DNA of 64,000 nt from Fictibacillus solisalsi (GCF_900103485.1 NZ_FNHW01000001.1:2563057-2627056), one strand, 5' to 3'. Numbered from the stretch's first letter, positions 25,303-34,882 are shown. Program-made: numbers and translations. Notes: generated by a model not told the origin, from the sequence alone.

Positions 25303-25897
25303 CAAGTGTATTGATGAATGCCTGTTGTTTTTCAAAAGAGTGAATGTACTGTTCGTTCAGTATTTCATGAAGAAGTTTCTGCTTTTCTTCAGGGGAGGCC
25401 TTCCATTTTTTCAGCTTTTCCCGACAGTAAAAAAGGAATTCAGTATAAGCTGCGTAATCCTCTGGATAAGCGGCCAATAAATCATTCCTGATTCGTTTGG
25501 CAAGAATGGGACTTGCTCCCCCAGTAGAAACGGAGAGTACTAATCGGCCTCTTCTTGCTACCGCAGGAACGGTAAAACTGCCCAGTGAAGGCTGATCGAC
25601 GACATTAACCAGACGGAATGGGCCGGCATGCCGGGCCACCTCCTGGTTCACTTCACGATTATTGGTAGCCGCAAAAATGATGAAGGCATGCTCGTAGTCC
25701 ACAGGCTCGGCTTTTTTCCGTTTCCACATTACCTTATTGGCAGCATGAAGAGTTTTAATATCATCAATGACTTCGGGGCTGATGACCTTCACGAAAGCAC
25801 CGGTTTCCAATAGACCTTGGATTTTCCGAAAAGCTACCGTCCCACCCCCGACAACAACAGCTTGCTTTCCCTTCAGCTCAAGAACAATCGGATACAT
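25286..25897 (-). CDS. sirC: precorrin-2 dehydrogenase SirC
   Basis: A 203-residue NAD-dependent precorrin-2 dehydrogenase (YlnF type). It oxidises precorrin-2 to sirohydrochlorin for siroheme. The N-terminal Rossmann motif VVVGGGTVAFRKIQGLL is at residues 14-30, and the NNREVN and SVSTGGASP motifs of the family follow. It lacks the methyltransferase domain of CysG. The ATG at 25897 lies one base after the sirB stop, so the longer reading that runs into sirB is rejected. Last gene of the operon. Confidence 0.9.
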   Translation of the reverse strand: MYPIVLELKGKQAVVVGGGTVAFRKIQGLLETGAFVKVISPEVIDDIKTLHAANKVMWKRKKAEPVDYEHAFIIFAATNNREVNQEVARHAGPFRLVNVVDQPSLGSFTVPAVARRGRLVLSVSTGGASPILAKRIRNDLLAAYPEDYAAYTEFLFYCREKLKKWKASPEEKQKLLHEILNEQYIHSFEKQQAFINTLDQKVT

Positions 25898-25898
25898 C

Positions 25899-26645
25899 CT
25901 ACACAACCGTCCGCTGTCTTTGAGCTTCATCTACTCTCGAAAGCAGTACTTCTTGAAGAACCGGATGATAGCCAAGCGCCTCACACAGGATTAACTCCTG
26001 GCCAGTCTCCCTTGCCTGCTCGGCAATGGCCTTTTTCATTCCACTTAAAAGGATACCGGGAAACAGTAAATAAGGCACAATAATCACTTGTTCATATCCC
26101 CATCCGGCGAGTCTCAGCATTTCCTCAAAGCTGGGCTGGGCTGCTGTTAGAAAACAGGTTTCAATGGGAGGAATTTTATAGGTTTCCTCAAGATGAGCAG
26201 CAATGGCCTTCAAATCCCTTTTAACGTCAGGATCACTGCTCCCTCTGCCGACAAGCAGAATGAGTGACTTTTCCTTAAAAGCATTCGTGGATTCTGTAAT
26301 CCGCTCCCATAATAATGAAGAAATGGATTCATGAACACCAAAAGGCTTGCCATAAGAAAACTCGATTTGAGGAAAACGTTCTTGCTGGATCTTCAGCTCT
26401 CCGGGAATGTCTTCTTTTGCATGAGCCGCTGTCAATAAAAGGACAGGAATAGCACAAATGGAAGTGGCACCTTGCCGTACGCAAGATTCGACACCTTTGG
26501 CAATGTCCGGCTTGGACAGCTCTAAAAAACAAACTTCTTTAATAGGATAATCAATATGCCTCATACACTGCTCGGCAAATTCCCTTGCCTTTTCAGTACC
26601 AGCTTTTGTTCTGCTGCCATGGCAGATGAGGAGCAATGCTTTCAT
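25899..26645 (-). CDS. sirB: sirohydrochlorin ferrochelatase SirB
   Basis: A 248-residue class II chelatase (CbiX/SirB) that inserts Fe(II) into sirohydrochlorin to form siroheme, the cofactor of sulfite and nitrite reductase. The N-terminal ICHGSR carries the metal-binding His9, and LTAAHAKEDIP and YLLFPGILL are typical of the two half-domains. The start abuts the sumT stop (TAAATG). Confidence 0.92.
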   Translation of the reverse strand: MKALLLICHGSRTKAGTEKAREFAEQCMRHIDYPIKEVCFLELSKPDIAKGVESCVRQGATSICAIPVLLLTAAHAKEDIPGELKIQQERFPQIEFSYGKPFGVHESISSLLWERITESTNAFKEKSLILLVGRGSSDPDVKRDLKAIAAHLEETYKIPPIETCFLTAAQPSFEEMLRLAGWGYEQVIIVPYLLFPGILLSGMKKAIAEQARETGQELILCEALGYHPVLQEVLLSRVDEAQRQRTVV

Positions 26646-27434
26646 TTACAACGCCTCACTTATCATAATAGAAGAAGGTTCGTTTTTGGCCAGTGTCTTT
26701 TCAAACCAGCTGATTTTGTCACGGAGTCCCACGACTTCGCCAATAATAATCATACTGGGATTCTCTATACCTTCCTGCCTGGCCACTTTTTCAATGGTAG
26801 CAAGCGTGCCGGTGACCGTCCGCTGTTCCGCTGTTGAGCCCCATTGAATTAAAGCTGCAGGGGTATATTTGCTCTTACCATACTTTATCAGACTTTCGCA
26901 GATATAGGGAAGATTTTTGACTCCCATATAAATAGCGATCGTATCAATACCTTTGGCCAGGCTTTTCCACTTTTGCACTTCATCCTGTCCGTCTTTTCTG
27001 TGGCCGGTGACGATGGCAAAGCTCGCACTGAAATCCCGGTGCGTAACCGGAATCCCTGCATAAGCAGGGACAGCAATGCCAGATGTAATCCCTGGTACCA
27101 CCTCAAATTCGATCTGCTGCTTAACAAGGACCTCTGCTTCCTCCCCGCCTCTGCCAAACACAAACGGATCTCCACCTTTTAAACGGGTGACAACTTTTCC
27201 ACTTTTGGCATGCTTTACGAGAAAATGATTGATCGTTTCCTGCTGCATGGTATGAAAATCCGGCAGCTTCCCGCAATAGATCAAATCGGCATCCGGACGG
27301 GCATAATTCAGCAGCTCTTTGTTCACCAGCCTGTCATAAAGGATAATATCCGCTTCCCGGATACATCTGACACCTTTTACGGTGATAAGTTCCGCATCAC
27401 CCGGCCCTGCTCCTACCAAATACACTTTGCTCAT
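26646..27434 (-). CDS. sumT: uroporphyrinogen-III C-methyltransferase (SUMT)
   Basis: A 262-residue SAM-dependent enzyme (YlnD/CobA type). It methylates uroporphyrinogen III at C2 and C7 to precorrin-2. Landmarks are VYLVGAGPGD (residues 3-12), RLKGGDPFVFGRGGEE, VVPGITSGIAVPAYAGIPVTHR, and the late TVTGTL segment. The start at 27434 has an AGGTGATG site. Part of the sulfate operon, providing siroheme for sulfite reductase. Confidence 0.93.
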   Translation of the reverse strand: MSKVYLVGAGPGDAELITVKGVRCIREADIILYDRLVNKELLNYARPDADLIYCGKLPDFHTMQQETINHFLVKHAKSGKVVTRLKGGDPFVFGRGGEEAEVLVKQQIEFEVVPGITSGIAVPAYAGIPVTHRDFSASFAIVTGHRKDGQDEVQKWKSLAKGIDTIAIYMGVKNLPYICESLIKYGKSKYTPAALIQWGSTAEQRTVTGTLATIEKVARQEGIENPSMIIIGEVVGLRDKISWFEKTLAKNEPSSIMISEAL

Positions 27435-27468
27435 GTTCATCACCTGCCTCCCATTGAATATCTATAAG

Positions 27469-28068
27469 TTAAATCAGATTTTTGCTTTCGAGATACGCAA
27501 TAACTTGTGCCGTACATTCTTCAATGCTGTAGGCTTGTGTATCCACTACAAATTCCGGTGAAGCTGGTTCTTCATATGGGGAATCGATTCCGGTAAATTC
27601 CCGGATCTCGCCTTTTCTTGCCTTTTTGTATAATCCTTTTGGATCCCGGACCTCACATTCCTCAAGTGGGCATTTTACATAAATTTCATGAAACTCGCCT
27701 TCACCAAGGATCTGTCTTGCACTTTCCCTGTCTTCAATAAAAGGAGAGATAAAAGCCGTAAGAACGACCGTTCCGCTGTCAACGAATAATTTGGATACTT
27801 CTCCGATCCGACGGATGTTTTCTTTCCTGTCCTCATCTGAAAACCCAAGATCTTTATTTAACCCGTGGCGGATGTTGTCACCATCCAACACATAGTTTCT
27901 GACCTGGCGCTGATACAGCTCTTTTGCGAGTTCATTTGCCAGAGTGGATTTACCGGAACCGGACAATCCTGTCAGCCAGATGACAAAGCTCTGGTGGGCA
28001 TTTTGTTTTCTTCTGTCTTCTTTAGTTACAGCCGACTGGTGCCATGTAATGTTTTGTGCCTGACTCAT
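27469..28068 (-). CDS. cysC: adenylyl-sulfate kinase
   Basis: A 199-residue APS kinase that phosphorylates adenylyl sulfate to PAPS. The P-loop GLSGSGKS is at about residues 34-41. [16 protein letters not shown] with the substrate-binding Arg/Asn and [10 protein letters not shown] are all intact. It follows sat by 11 nt with a strong AGGAGGAG site. Confidence 0.95.
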   Translation of the reverse strand: MSQAQNITWHQSAVTKEDRRKQNAHQSFVIWLTGLSGSGKSTLANELAKELYQRQVRNYVLDGDNIRHGLNKDLGFSDEDRKENIRRIGEVSKLFVDSGTVVLTAFISPFIEDRESARQILGEGEFHEIYVKCPLEECEVRDPKGLYKKARKGEIREFTGIDSPYEEPASPEFVVDTQAYSIEECTAQVIAYLESKNLI

Positions 28069-28079
28069 TTTGCTCCTCC

Positions 28080-29228
28080 TTATGCCTTCGCTGTTTTTTT
28101 TTCTCTAAGTCCTTTAATCAGGACTTCAACAACTTCTTTGCGGCTGAATTCGGCTGGCGGAAGCTCTCCGTTTCTCAGCAATTCCCTTACTTTTGTTCCG
28201 GAAAGGATCACATGATATTCCTTGTCGTGAGGGCATGTTTTGGATGATGCCATTCCCTCGCACTTAGTACAGTAGAAGCTGTGTTCGAAAAACATCGGCG
28301 TAATGCCGAGCTCTTCGGATGTAAATCGGCTGAAGATTTTCTGAGCATCATACGTGCCATAATAGTTACCGACTCCGGCATGGTCCCTTCCGACAATAAA
28401 GTGCGTACAGCCGAAGTTTTTACGGACCATAGCGTGAAAAATAGCTTCACGAGGTCCGGCATATCTCATGGCTGCCGGAAATACGGCCAGGAACACACGA
28501 TCTCTCGGGTAGTAGTTTTTAAGCAAAATTTCATAGCTTTCCATACGAACATCCGCCGGAATATCATCTGATTTGGTTTCACCAACCAGCGGATTTAGGA
28601 AGAGGCCGTCCACTGTTTCAAGTGCTGTTTTTTGAATGTATTCATGGGCACGGTGAACTGGGTTCCTTGTTTGGAAGCCAACAATCGTTTTCCATCCGCG
28701 TTCCTCAAATTCTTTGCGGGTTTCCGCTGGATCAAGACGGTACTCATTGAATCGGTCCTTTTTCGGACGTTTTACAAGTTTAACCGGACCGCCAATATAA
28801 TAGGAAGGGCGTTCTAGGATTTTCTTTACTCCAGGGTGCTCAACATCGGTTGTTTGATAGACTTGCTGTGCTTCATGTTTAATATCCGGACGATAAACAT
28901 CCTGCACCTCGATGACACCGTAAGTTTCTCCGTCAAACGTAAGCTTTACTTCGTCTCCGGTTGTAAGGGTACGTGCTGTTTTTTCCTGCACTGGCAGTAC
29001 GATCGGAATACTCCAGACTGCACCATCTGCCAGGCGGAGATCGTTAACAACTGATAAATAATCTTTTTCTGTCAGAAATCCGGTAATCGGACTGTATGCT
29101 CCTATCCCAATCAGCTCAAGATCGCTCAATGAGGTGGCATCCAGTTCCACTTCTTTTTGAATATGGTTTGTTGGATAGTCTGGTTCATATCGATTAATGA
29201 GTTTTCCTCCATGCGGTAAGATAGCCAT
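28080..29228 (-). CDS. sat: sulfate adenylyltransferase
   Basis: A 382-residue ATP sulfurylase of the homo-oligomeric Sat type. It activates sulfate with ATP to adenylyl sulfate. Visible motifs are [11 protein letters not shown] (about 190-200, phosphate binding), [11 protein letters not shown], and SGTKVRELL near the C-terminus. The four cysteines of the [17 protein letters not shown] segment mark a possible zinc site seen in the bacterial form. The start at 29228 has AGGAGG; a longer reading runs into cysH. Second enzyme of the operon after cysH. Confidence 0.95.
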   Translation of the reverse strand: MAILPHGGKLINRYEPDYPTNHIQKEVELDATSLSDLELIGIGAYSPITGFLTEKDYLSVVNDLRLADGAVWSIPIVLPVQEKTARTLTTGDEVKLTFDGETYGVIEVQDVYRPDIKHEAQQVYQTTDVEHPGVKKILERPSYYIGGPVKLVKRPKKDRFNEYRLDPAETRKEFEERGWKTIVGFQTRNPVHRAHEYIQKTALETVDGLFLNPLVGETKSDDIPADVRMESYEILLKNYYPRDRVFLAVFPAAMRYAGPREAIFHAMVRKNFGCTHFIVGRDHAGVGNYYGTYDAQKIFSRFTSEELGITPMFFEHSFYCTKCEGMASSKTCPHDKEYHVILSGTKVRELLRNGELPPAEFSRKEVVEVLIKGLREKKTAKA

Positions 29229-29253
29229 TAAATTGTTCCTCCTGTAGTTGAAA

Positions 29254-29964
29254 TTATTGGTGAAGACCACATTCTGTTTTTCCCTGACCGGACCAACGGC
29301 CAGATCTTGCATCTCCTGAAGCCCAATCGGCAGGAAGAGTACAAGGCTGGCACCCGATGCTTGGATACCCTTGGTCATGCAATGTATTGTAAGGCAGACT
29401 GTGCTTATGTGCGTATCTCCAGATATCTTTATACGTCCAATGGATGAGCGGACATATCTTAATGGATTTAAAGCGGTTGTCTTTATTCACGTATTGCGTA
29501 TTCCGCCTTGTTTCCGACTGTTCACGTCTGAGCCCTGAAAGCCATGCTGAGGCACCGCTCAGTGTTTCTTCAAGCGGAATGACCTTTCTGATCTGGCAGC
29601 ATAGGTTCGGATTTCTTTTCCATAGTTCATCTCCATGCTCCCCCGCCTGCTCGGCGACACTAAGTGCAGGTTGTTTCATTTCAATATTAAGTGACGGATA
29701 TTTTACTTTCGCCTTTTCGATAACTTCATAGGTTTCCTTAAAATGAAGGCCTGTATCAAGAAAAACAACACGTGCATCGGGCTTGACCTTTGAAATCAAA
29801 TCTACGAGCACGCTGCCTTCGATGCCAAAGCTGCAGGCATATACCAATTCATCTCCATAATAGTCGTAGGCCCATTGCAGGACTTCCATCGCACCTTTTG
29901 TTTCACTGTCTGATGGGAATGGAAAGTCATGTTCTTGCTCTTCCCACGTATCATACATAAGCAT
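29254..29964 (-). CDS. cysH: adenylyl-/phosphoadenylyl-sulfate reductase
   Basis: A 236-residue CysH of the iron-sulfur type. The cysteines CCQIRK (about residues 121-126) and GCQPC (about 203-207) should hold a [4Fe-4S] cluster, and the terminal ECGLH holds the catalytic Cys. This pattern belongs to assimilatory reductases that use APS (often PAPS as well). The product is sulfite for siroheme-dependent reduction. The ATG has AGGGGTGG at 6 nt. Unlike in B. subtilis, no cysP permease gene lies between cysH and sat. Confidence 0.94.
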   Translation of the reverse strand: MLMYDTWEEQEHDFPFPSDSETKGAMEVLQWAYDYYGDELVYACSFGIEGSVLVDLISKVKPDARVVFLDTGLHFKETYEVIEKAKVKYPSLNIEMKQPALSVAEQAGEHGDELWKRNPNLCCQIRKVIPLEETLSGASAWLSGLRREQSETRRNTQYVNKDNRFKSIKICPLIHWTYKDIWRYAHKHSLPYNTLHDQGYPSIGCQPCTLPADWASGDARSGRWSGQGKTECGLHQ

Positions 29965-30033
29965 AGTAAACCACCCCTTTTAGTAAGCATATGGTTCTCG
30001 ATACAAAATGTTTATCCTTTTGCACATCTTTAT

Positions 30034-30063
30034 AAAAAAAGGCTGATATATCCACAATCCGCC
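30034..30063 (-). terminator. possible internal terminator between yezD and cysH
   Basis: On the minus strand GGCGGAT/ATCAGCC pairs 6 of 7 positions with a 9-nt loop and is followed by T7. It would lower cysH expression relative to yezD, or be read through. Confidence 0.45.
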
Positions 30064-30087
30064 TCTAGTTTTCTAGTCAGCGAATGG

Positions 30088-30231
30088 TTATTTGAATCGA
30101 ACCTTTTCATTTTTTTCAATCTGGATCAGTTTCCCATCTTGAACAATCAATGTAATAGAACCATATCTTATACTGTTCAGCATTTCTTTCAACTGCTCAA
30201 AAATTTCATCATGGTTTGGACCGTTTACCAC
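30088..30231 (-). CDS. yezD: YezD family small protein (DUF2292)
   Basis: A 47-residue protein with the YezD/DUF2292 hallmark: a short helix, then RYGSITLIVQDGKLIQIEKNEK, matching B. subtilis YezD. Role unknown; the family is often found with sulfur or cysteine genes. The start is GTG, 7 nt after AAGGAGG, and an overlapping ATG reads into a stop. It is the first gene after the S-box and lies 123 nt before cysH, so SAM level should control it. Confidence 0.8.
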   Translation of the reverse strand: MVNGPNHDEIFEQLKEMLNSIRYGSITLIVQDGKLIQIEKNEKVRFK

Positions 30232-30274
30232 ATCAGAACCTCCTTATTCTCTGGTTTCTCGCTTTTTGAACAAT

Positions 30275-30426
30275 AAAAAAAACTTCCCATTTCGGAAAGG
30301 CTGACGAGGTAAACTTATTACCTTATCTTCCAAAATGTAATAAACATTCTGCTGGAGTTAGCACCTTGCAAAAATGCAGGTTGCCGGGTTTCATCGGGCC
30401 AGTTCCCTTCACCGCTCTGGATAAGT
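30275..30426 (-). promoter_or_regulatory. S-box (SAM-I riboswitch) leader of the sulfate operon
   Basis: The minus-strand RNA begins CTTATCCAGAGCGG, continues with the S-box core GAAGGGAACTGGCCCGATGA, CCCGGCAACC, then GGTGCTAACTCCAGCAG and GAAGATAAG. A terminator stem CTTTCC/GGGAAG and T8 follows (30275-30299). High SAM should promote termination. A possible -10 TATTAT lies at 30443-30448 with a poor -35. Confidence 0.95.
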
Positions 30427-30526
30427 TTTTTTATTTTTTTAAATAATACCACATATTTATTCCAAAGGAAACCCTATTATTCGTATCGGAATAAAAAATA
30501 TTTATTGAAAATTTGCTTAAATATTA

Positions 30527-30636
30527 TTGACAGAGTTCCCTGTTATTGAATATAGTAAATAATAATTTAATCACACTAAGCTGATCGGAAAAACCGAAGG
30601 CTCTTAACAAACAGTAGTTAGGAGTCTTTTTTTTTT
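30527..30636 (+). promoter_or_regulatory. promoter and leader terminator of the TSUP transporter gene
   Basis: TTGACA (30527-30532), 18 bp, TATAGT (30551-30556). The promoter carries ACAG-n6-CTGT and a direct repeat TTATTGA, which might bind a regulator. About 40 nt into the transcript a 10-bp stem (GGCTCTTAAC / GTTAGGAGTC, 30599-30626) and T10 form a strong terminator, 22 nt before the gene's start. A smaller CGG-AAAAA-CCG hairpin precedes it. The layout is that of an attenuator. I recognise no known riboswitch or T-box in it. Confidence 0.7.
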
Positions 30637-30657
30637 ACGTGACAGGAGGAGTAAACC

Positions 30658-31548
30658 ATGAAAAAATTGATTGTCTTGGCACTAATCGGCCTGGTGGCCC
30701 AACTTATTGACGGATCGCTCGGAATGGCCTACGGACTGACTTCAACTTCCCTGCTGCTTGCCTTCGGAATCGCACCCGCCGTTGCCTCGGCTTCCGTGCA
30801 TTTTGCTGAAGTCGTTACCACTGCAGCTTCTGGGGTTTCTCATATACGTTTTGGAAATGTGGATAAAAAGATTATCTACCGGCTCATTATCCCGGGATCT
30901 ATCGGTGCCTTCGCCGGCGCTTGCTTCTTGTCAAGCCTTCCCGGTGACATTGTAAAGCCTTATGTTTCCTTTTTCCTGCTATTTTTAGGGTTTTATATTC
31001 TTTACCGCTTTTTATTTAAAAAGAACAATAAAGTAACGGATCACGAAAAAGCTTTCAGCCGCAAGCAGCTGATTCCCCTGGGATTGGTTGCCGGATTCCT
31101 TGATGCGACAGGCGGGGGAGGATGGGGGCCGGTAGCCACTCCGGTCCTGCTGGCTAAAAACGGAACGTCTACAAGAAAAGTCATTGGCTCTGTTGATACA
31201 AGCGAATTTGCGGTTGCCTTGTCCGCAACAATCGGTTTTCTGATCTCTCTTGGTTGGCATCAGGTGAACTGGATGTGGGTCATTGCTCTTATGGCCGGCG
31301 GATTGATTGCTGCACCGATTGCAGCTTATCTTGTTAAAATTATTCCTTCTCATATTCTCGGTGTTGTCGTGGGCGGACTGATTATCTTTACAAATGCTCG
31401 CACTATCCTTCAAACGGTTGGGGTTTCGGGAATATCTTTACAGTCTGTGTATACGATCCTTGCAGTACTCTGGCTGGCTGGTATCGTGTACAGCATCCGT
31501 AAAAACAAAAAAACCAATAATCTTTCTCTTTCAAAAAGAACAGGTTGA
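30658..31548 (+). CDS. TSUP (TauE/SafE) family anion transporter
   Basis: A 296-residue membrane protein of the sulfite exporter TauE/SafE family. It has about eight hydrophobic segments in two repeats, with the family motifs GLTSTSLLLAFG near the first helix and GFLDATGGGGWGP at the start of the second half. The family moves sulfur-containing anions (sulfite, sulfate, sulfoacetate) in either direction. Its position back to back with the cysH operon, which here lacks cysP, suggests a sulfate or sulfite role. The ATG has AGGAGG; a leader terminator precedes it. Confidence 0.88.
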   Translation: MKKLIVLALIGLVAQLIDGSLGMAYGLTSTSLLLAFGIAPAVASASVHFAEVVTTAASGVSHIRFGNVDKKIIYRLIIPGSIGAFAGACFLSSLPGDIVKPYVSFFLLFLGFYILYRFLFKKNNKVTDHEKAFSRKQLIPLGLVAGFLDATGGGGWGPVATPVLLAKNGTSTRKVIGSVDTSEFAVALSATIGFLISLGWHQVNWMWVIALMAGGLIAAPIAAYLVKIIPSHILGVVVGGLIIFTNARTILQTVGVSGISLQSVYTILAVLWLAGIVYSIRKNKKTNNLSLSKRTG

Positions 31549-31555
31549 TTCATAC

Positions 31556-31595
31556 AAAAAAGCTTCGGCATGCTGAGCATGACCGAAGCTTTTTT
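31556..31595. terminator. bidirectional terminator
   Basis: AAAAAGCTTCGG / CCGAAGCTTTTTT with inner ATGCT/AGCAT pairing, between the converging TSUP and copper genes. Confidence 0.85.
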
Positions 31596-31599
31596 GTGA

Positions 31600-32433
31600 T
31601 TATCTTTTTACATTAACGATAAAAGGATAGGTGATCACTTTCCCTTTTAGTTTAAATTCTGCCCACAGTTTATATAAACCCGGCTCTTCAAATTTAGTTT
31701 CAAAAACAGTCTCTGTGTCTGATACCGGGTGGACGTGTACGTATTTTTCACCTGTATGATTAAGAATCACCACATGGCCCCGTGCCCCAAGATAAGGTTC
31801 AGGGTGGCCGTTTTTCACTTTAAAGGACAGCGTCACCGGCTCCCCTGCTTTAAACGAAGAAGGGGACATGGATAACTGATATCCGCTTACCGTTTTTGTA
31901 AATTTCGAATCCGGTGTCAATTCCGGACTCTTCGTTTTACCATTACCAACCTGAAGATTAACCGGCGCTACCGCATACGCTTTTGTTTTTGGCTTAATGT
32001 CTACAAAAGAACGATAAGATCCCGGAGCCAGCTTATGTTGAACCTTAAACAAACCGCTTCCCGCCTTTTGGGGATGAAAGTGGTAATACTGTTTTAGATC
32101 CCGGCTGACCACGATGAAATGCATTAGTTTTTCGTGATTAACCTCCAGCTGGTTCACAGGATTTTCCTTTATGTCCTTCAGTTCAATCGTCACCTCTCCG
32201 CCATGATAATCCACATCCGCCTTTACTTCACTCTGATTATGTTCGGATTTACTGCCATGATCGCTGTGCGCTTCTTGCTCCACGGTTTTATTCATGGCCT
32301 GCATGTCATTATGCTGTGTCTCCGCGCCATTTTCCGGCATACGTGCAGCAACATTATATACACCGTAAGCGGCCATGATCAAAATCAGAATCCCTGCAGC
32401 TGACAGTACCCATTTTCTGATGATCGTAGGCAT
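31600..32433 (-). CDS. exported His/Met-rich protein of the copper locus (YtkA/FixH-like domains)
   Basis: A 277-residue protein with a single N-terminal membrane anchor (about residues 8-27). A His/Met/Gln-rich linker follows (HSDHGSKSEHNQ at about 57-68). Two beta-sandwich-like repeats each end in a His cluster: HFIVVS...HFHP and GHVVIL...HVHP. A C-terminal strand (YKLWAEFKLKGKV) resembles YtkA/FixH domains. It probably binds copper outside the membrane. It follows copA by 16 nt with AAGGAGG, so the two are co-transcribed. The domain names are judged by eye. Confidence 0.72.
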   Translation of the reverse strand: MPTIIRKWVLSAAGILILIMAAYGVYNVAARMPENGAETQHNDMQAMNKTVEQEAHSDHGSKSEHNQSEVKADVDYHGGEVTIELKDIKENPVNQLEVNHEKLMHFIVVSRDLKQYYHFHPQKAGSGLFKVQHKLAPGSYRSFVDIKPKTKAYAVAPVNLQVGNGKTKSPELTPDSKFTKTVSGYQLSMSPSSFKAGEPVTLSFKVKNGHPEPYLGARGHVVILNHTGEKYVHVHPVSDTETVFETKFEEPGLYKLWAEFKLKGKVITYPFIVNVKR

Positions 32434-32449
32434 CACCCAGTCTCCTCCT

Positions 32450-34867
32450 TTATAATTTGATCTTTTGCAATCTTAAGGCGTTTAGCACAACGGATACCGA
32501 ACTGAAGGCCATAGCCGCACCTGCCAGCCAGGGTGCCAAAAATCCGGAAGCAGCAAAAGGGATTCCAATTGCATTGTAGGCAAATGCCCAAAACAGATTT
32601 TGTTTAATGTTGCGAATGGTCTTTCGGCTCATAAATATGGCGTCGGCAATGCTGTTAAGATCGCCCCGGATTAGTGTAATATCCGCAGCTTCCATGGCTA
32701 CATCCGCACCCGTACCAATGGCCATTCCAATATCCGCCAAAGCCAGAGCCGGTGCATCATTTATTCCGTCACCGACCATCGCTATTTTTTTCCCTTTTTC
32801 CTGCAGCTTTTTCACTTCTTCCGCTTTTCCTTCCGGCAGTACTCCGGCGATTACATGCTCGATTCCAACCTGGCGGGCGATGGCATTTGCGGTGCGCTCA
32901 TTGTCACCGGTGATCATCCAGACGTCAATATTCAGCTCCTTCAAACGCTCAATCGCTTCCTTCGATGTTTCTTTTACCGTATCAGCAACAGCCAACATGC
33001 CTGTGAAGCTCCCATTTACACCAATAAGCATAACCGTTTTTCCCTGTTCCTCTAATTTCTCCATTTTTCCAAAGGCATTATCAGGGGTAATCCCGTATTC
33101 TTTCATCAGCTTGCGGTTGCCGATAAGAACAGTCTGGTCTCGAATATCAACCTTAATTCCATGCCCGGGCAACGCTTCAAATTCTCGTGAAGGAAGGGCA
33201 ATTAATTTTTTCTCTTTCATGGCTTCAACAATCGCTTGTGCGAGTGGATGCTCTGAATTTCTTTCAGCACTTCCCGCCAGTAACAGAAGGTCTTCCTTTT
33301 TCATTCCGTTTGCTGGCAGGATATCCGTAACAACCGGGCGTCCGTAAGTCACCGTGCCGGTTTTATCCAGTATGACCGTATCAATGCGATGGGTATTTTC
33401 CAGATGCTCTCCGCCTTTAAAAAGGATGCCGTACTCGGCTGCCCTTCCAGATCCTGCCATAACGGACGTAGGCGTTGCCAGCCCAAGCGCACACGGACAC
33501 GCAATAACAAGAACCGCAATCAGTTTTTCAAGTGATTCCGAAAAATCACCAGGGGAAACCCCAAGAAACCAAATCAAGAAGGTCAGGATGGACAATCCAA
33601 CGACAATAGGCACAAATAATCCAGAGATGCGGTCAGCCATCCGCTGAATCGGCGCCTTTGACCCTTGCGCTTCCTCTACTACTTTAATGATCTGGGATAA
33701 TGCCGTATCTTTTCCAACCTTTGTCGCCTTCATCTTTAAGAACCCATTGCGGTTGATCGTTGCCCCGATCAGAAGGTCACCGGCTTCCTTATCCACAGGT
33801 ACACTTTCTCCAGTCAGCATAGACTCATCAACTGCAGAACGGCCTTCCACCACTTCTCCGTCCACCGGCACCTTTTCTCCCGGCTTAATGTAAACGATAT
33901 CTCCAGGAATTACTTCTTCCAATGGCACTTCAACTTCACTGCCATCCCGCTCCACGAGTGCGGTTTTCGCTTGAAGACCCATCAGTTTTTTAATTGCATC
34001 AGAAGATCTTCCCTTCGCCCTTGCTTCAAACCACTTCCCAAGAATAATCAATGTAAGCAATACAGCGGAGGTTTCAAAATACAGTTCAGGCATATGAAGT
34101 CCTCTGACAGCCGAACGGATACTGAGGTAAAGGCTGTAAAAATAAGCGGCTGACGTTCCAAGTGCGACAAGAACATCCATATTGGCGCTCTTATTTTTCA
34201 ACGCTTTGTAGGCCCCAATGTAAAATTGTCTGCCGATGACAAACTGAACCGGGGTGGCTAAAGCAAACTGCACCCAGGGATTCATGAACATTTCAGGTAC
34301 ATAAAGAAAGGATGTAAAAGAAAAATGACTGGCCATCGCCCATAACAGCGGCATGGAAAGAATCAATGAAAAAAGAAATTTACCCAGTTGATTTTGAATT
34401 TCCTTTTCCCTCAGCTCGGCCGTTTTTTCGCCTTCGCCTTGCTTGAGATGGGCACCATACCCGAGGTCTTCTACTTTTTTAATCATATCCGCAGTAGAAA
34501 TCTGCGAAGGCAAATAGCTCACCTTTGCCGTTTCAAGAGGAAGATTGACAGCAGCTTCAATGACACCCTCCAGCTTGTTCAGCCCTTTTTCTATTCGTGC
34601 AGAACAGGCGGCACAGGTCATTCCTGTAATTTCTAAGTTTGCTTTTTCTCCGGCAACCCCGTACCCGAGATCCTGTATCTTTTGCTGAAATTGTTTGGAT
34701 GACACTTTTTGGGGATCATACACGACCTTTGACTTTTCCAAGGCCAGATTAACGTTGGCATCTTCAACCCCATCCAATTTTTTCAGTCCTTTTTCTATAC
34801 GTAATGCACAGGCGGCACAGGTCATTCCGGAGATTGGCAGAGTAGTTTCTTTGAGTTTCGGTTCCAT
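32450..34867 (-). CDS. copA: copper-exporting P1B-type ATPase
   Basis: An 805-residue CopA that pumps Cu(I) out of the cell. Two N-terminal heavy-metal domains each carry GMTCAAC (about residues 14-20 and 82-88). The membrane CPC is near 457 (IACPCALGLATP), the phosphorylation motif DKTGT near 500, the SEHPLAQ motif near 540 and GDGIND near 697. Length and order match B. subtilis CopA (802). It has its own CsoR-like operator, and a terminator separates it from copZ. Confidence 0.97.
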   Translation of the reverse strand: MEPKLKETTLPISGMTCAACALRIEKGLKKLDGVEDANVNLALEKSKVVYDPQKVSSKQFQQKIQDLGYGVAGEKANLEITGMTCAACSARIEKGLNKLEGVIEAAVNLPLETAKVSYLPSQISTADMIKKVEDLGYGAHLKQGEGEKTAELREKEIQNQLGKFLFSLILSMPLLWAMASHFSFTSFLYVPEMFMNPWVQFALATPVQFVIGRQFYIGAYKALKNKSANMDVLVALGTSAAYFYSLYLSIRSAVRGLHMPELYFETSAVLLTLIILGKWFEARAKGRSSDAIKKLMGLQAKTALVERDGSEVEVPLEEVIPGDIVYIKPGEKVPVDGEVVEGRSAVDESMLTGESVPVDKEAGDLLIGATINRNGFLKMKATKVGKDTALSQIIKVVEEAQGSKAPIQRMADRISGLFVPIVVGLSILTFLIWFLGVSPGDFSESLEKLIAVLVIACPCALGLATPTSVMAGSGRAAEYGILFKGGEHLENTHRIDTVILDKTGTVTYGRPVVTDILPANGMKKEDLLLLAGSAERNSEHPLAQAIVEAMKEKKLIALPSREFEALPGHGIKVDIRDQTVLIGNRKLMKEYGITPDNAFGKMEKLEEQGKTVMLIGVNGSFTGMLAVADTVKETSKEAIERLKELNIDVWMITGDNERTANAIARQVGIEHVIAGVLPEGKAEEVKKLQEKGKKIAMVGDGINDAPALALADIGMAIGTGADVAMEAADITLIRGDLNSIADAIFMSRKTIRNIKQNLFWAFAYNAIGIPFAASGFLAPWLAGAAMAFSSVSVVLNALRLQKIKL

Positions 34868-34882
34868 GAAAAGTCACCTCTT

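Noticed and set aside
32607-33347. A 246-codon open frame antisense to copA
   Set aside because: It lies wholly inside the well-conserved copA gene, has no ribosome site, and its Ser/Ile/Pro-rich product is typical of a shadow frame.
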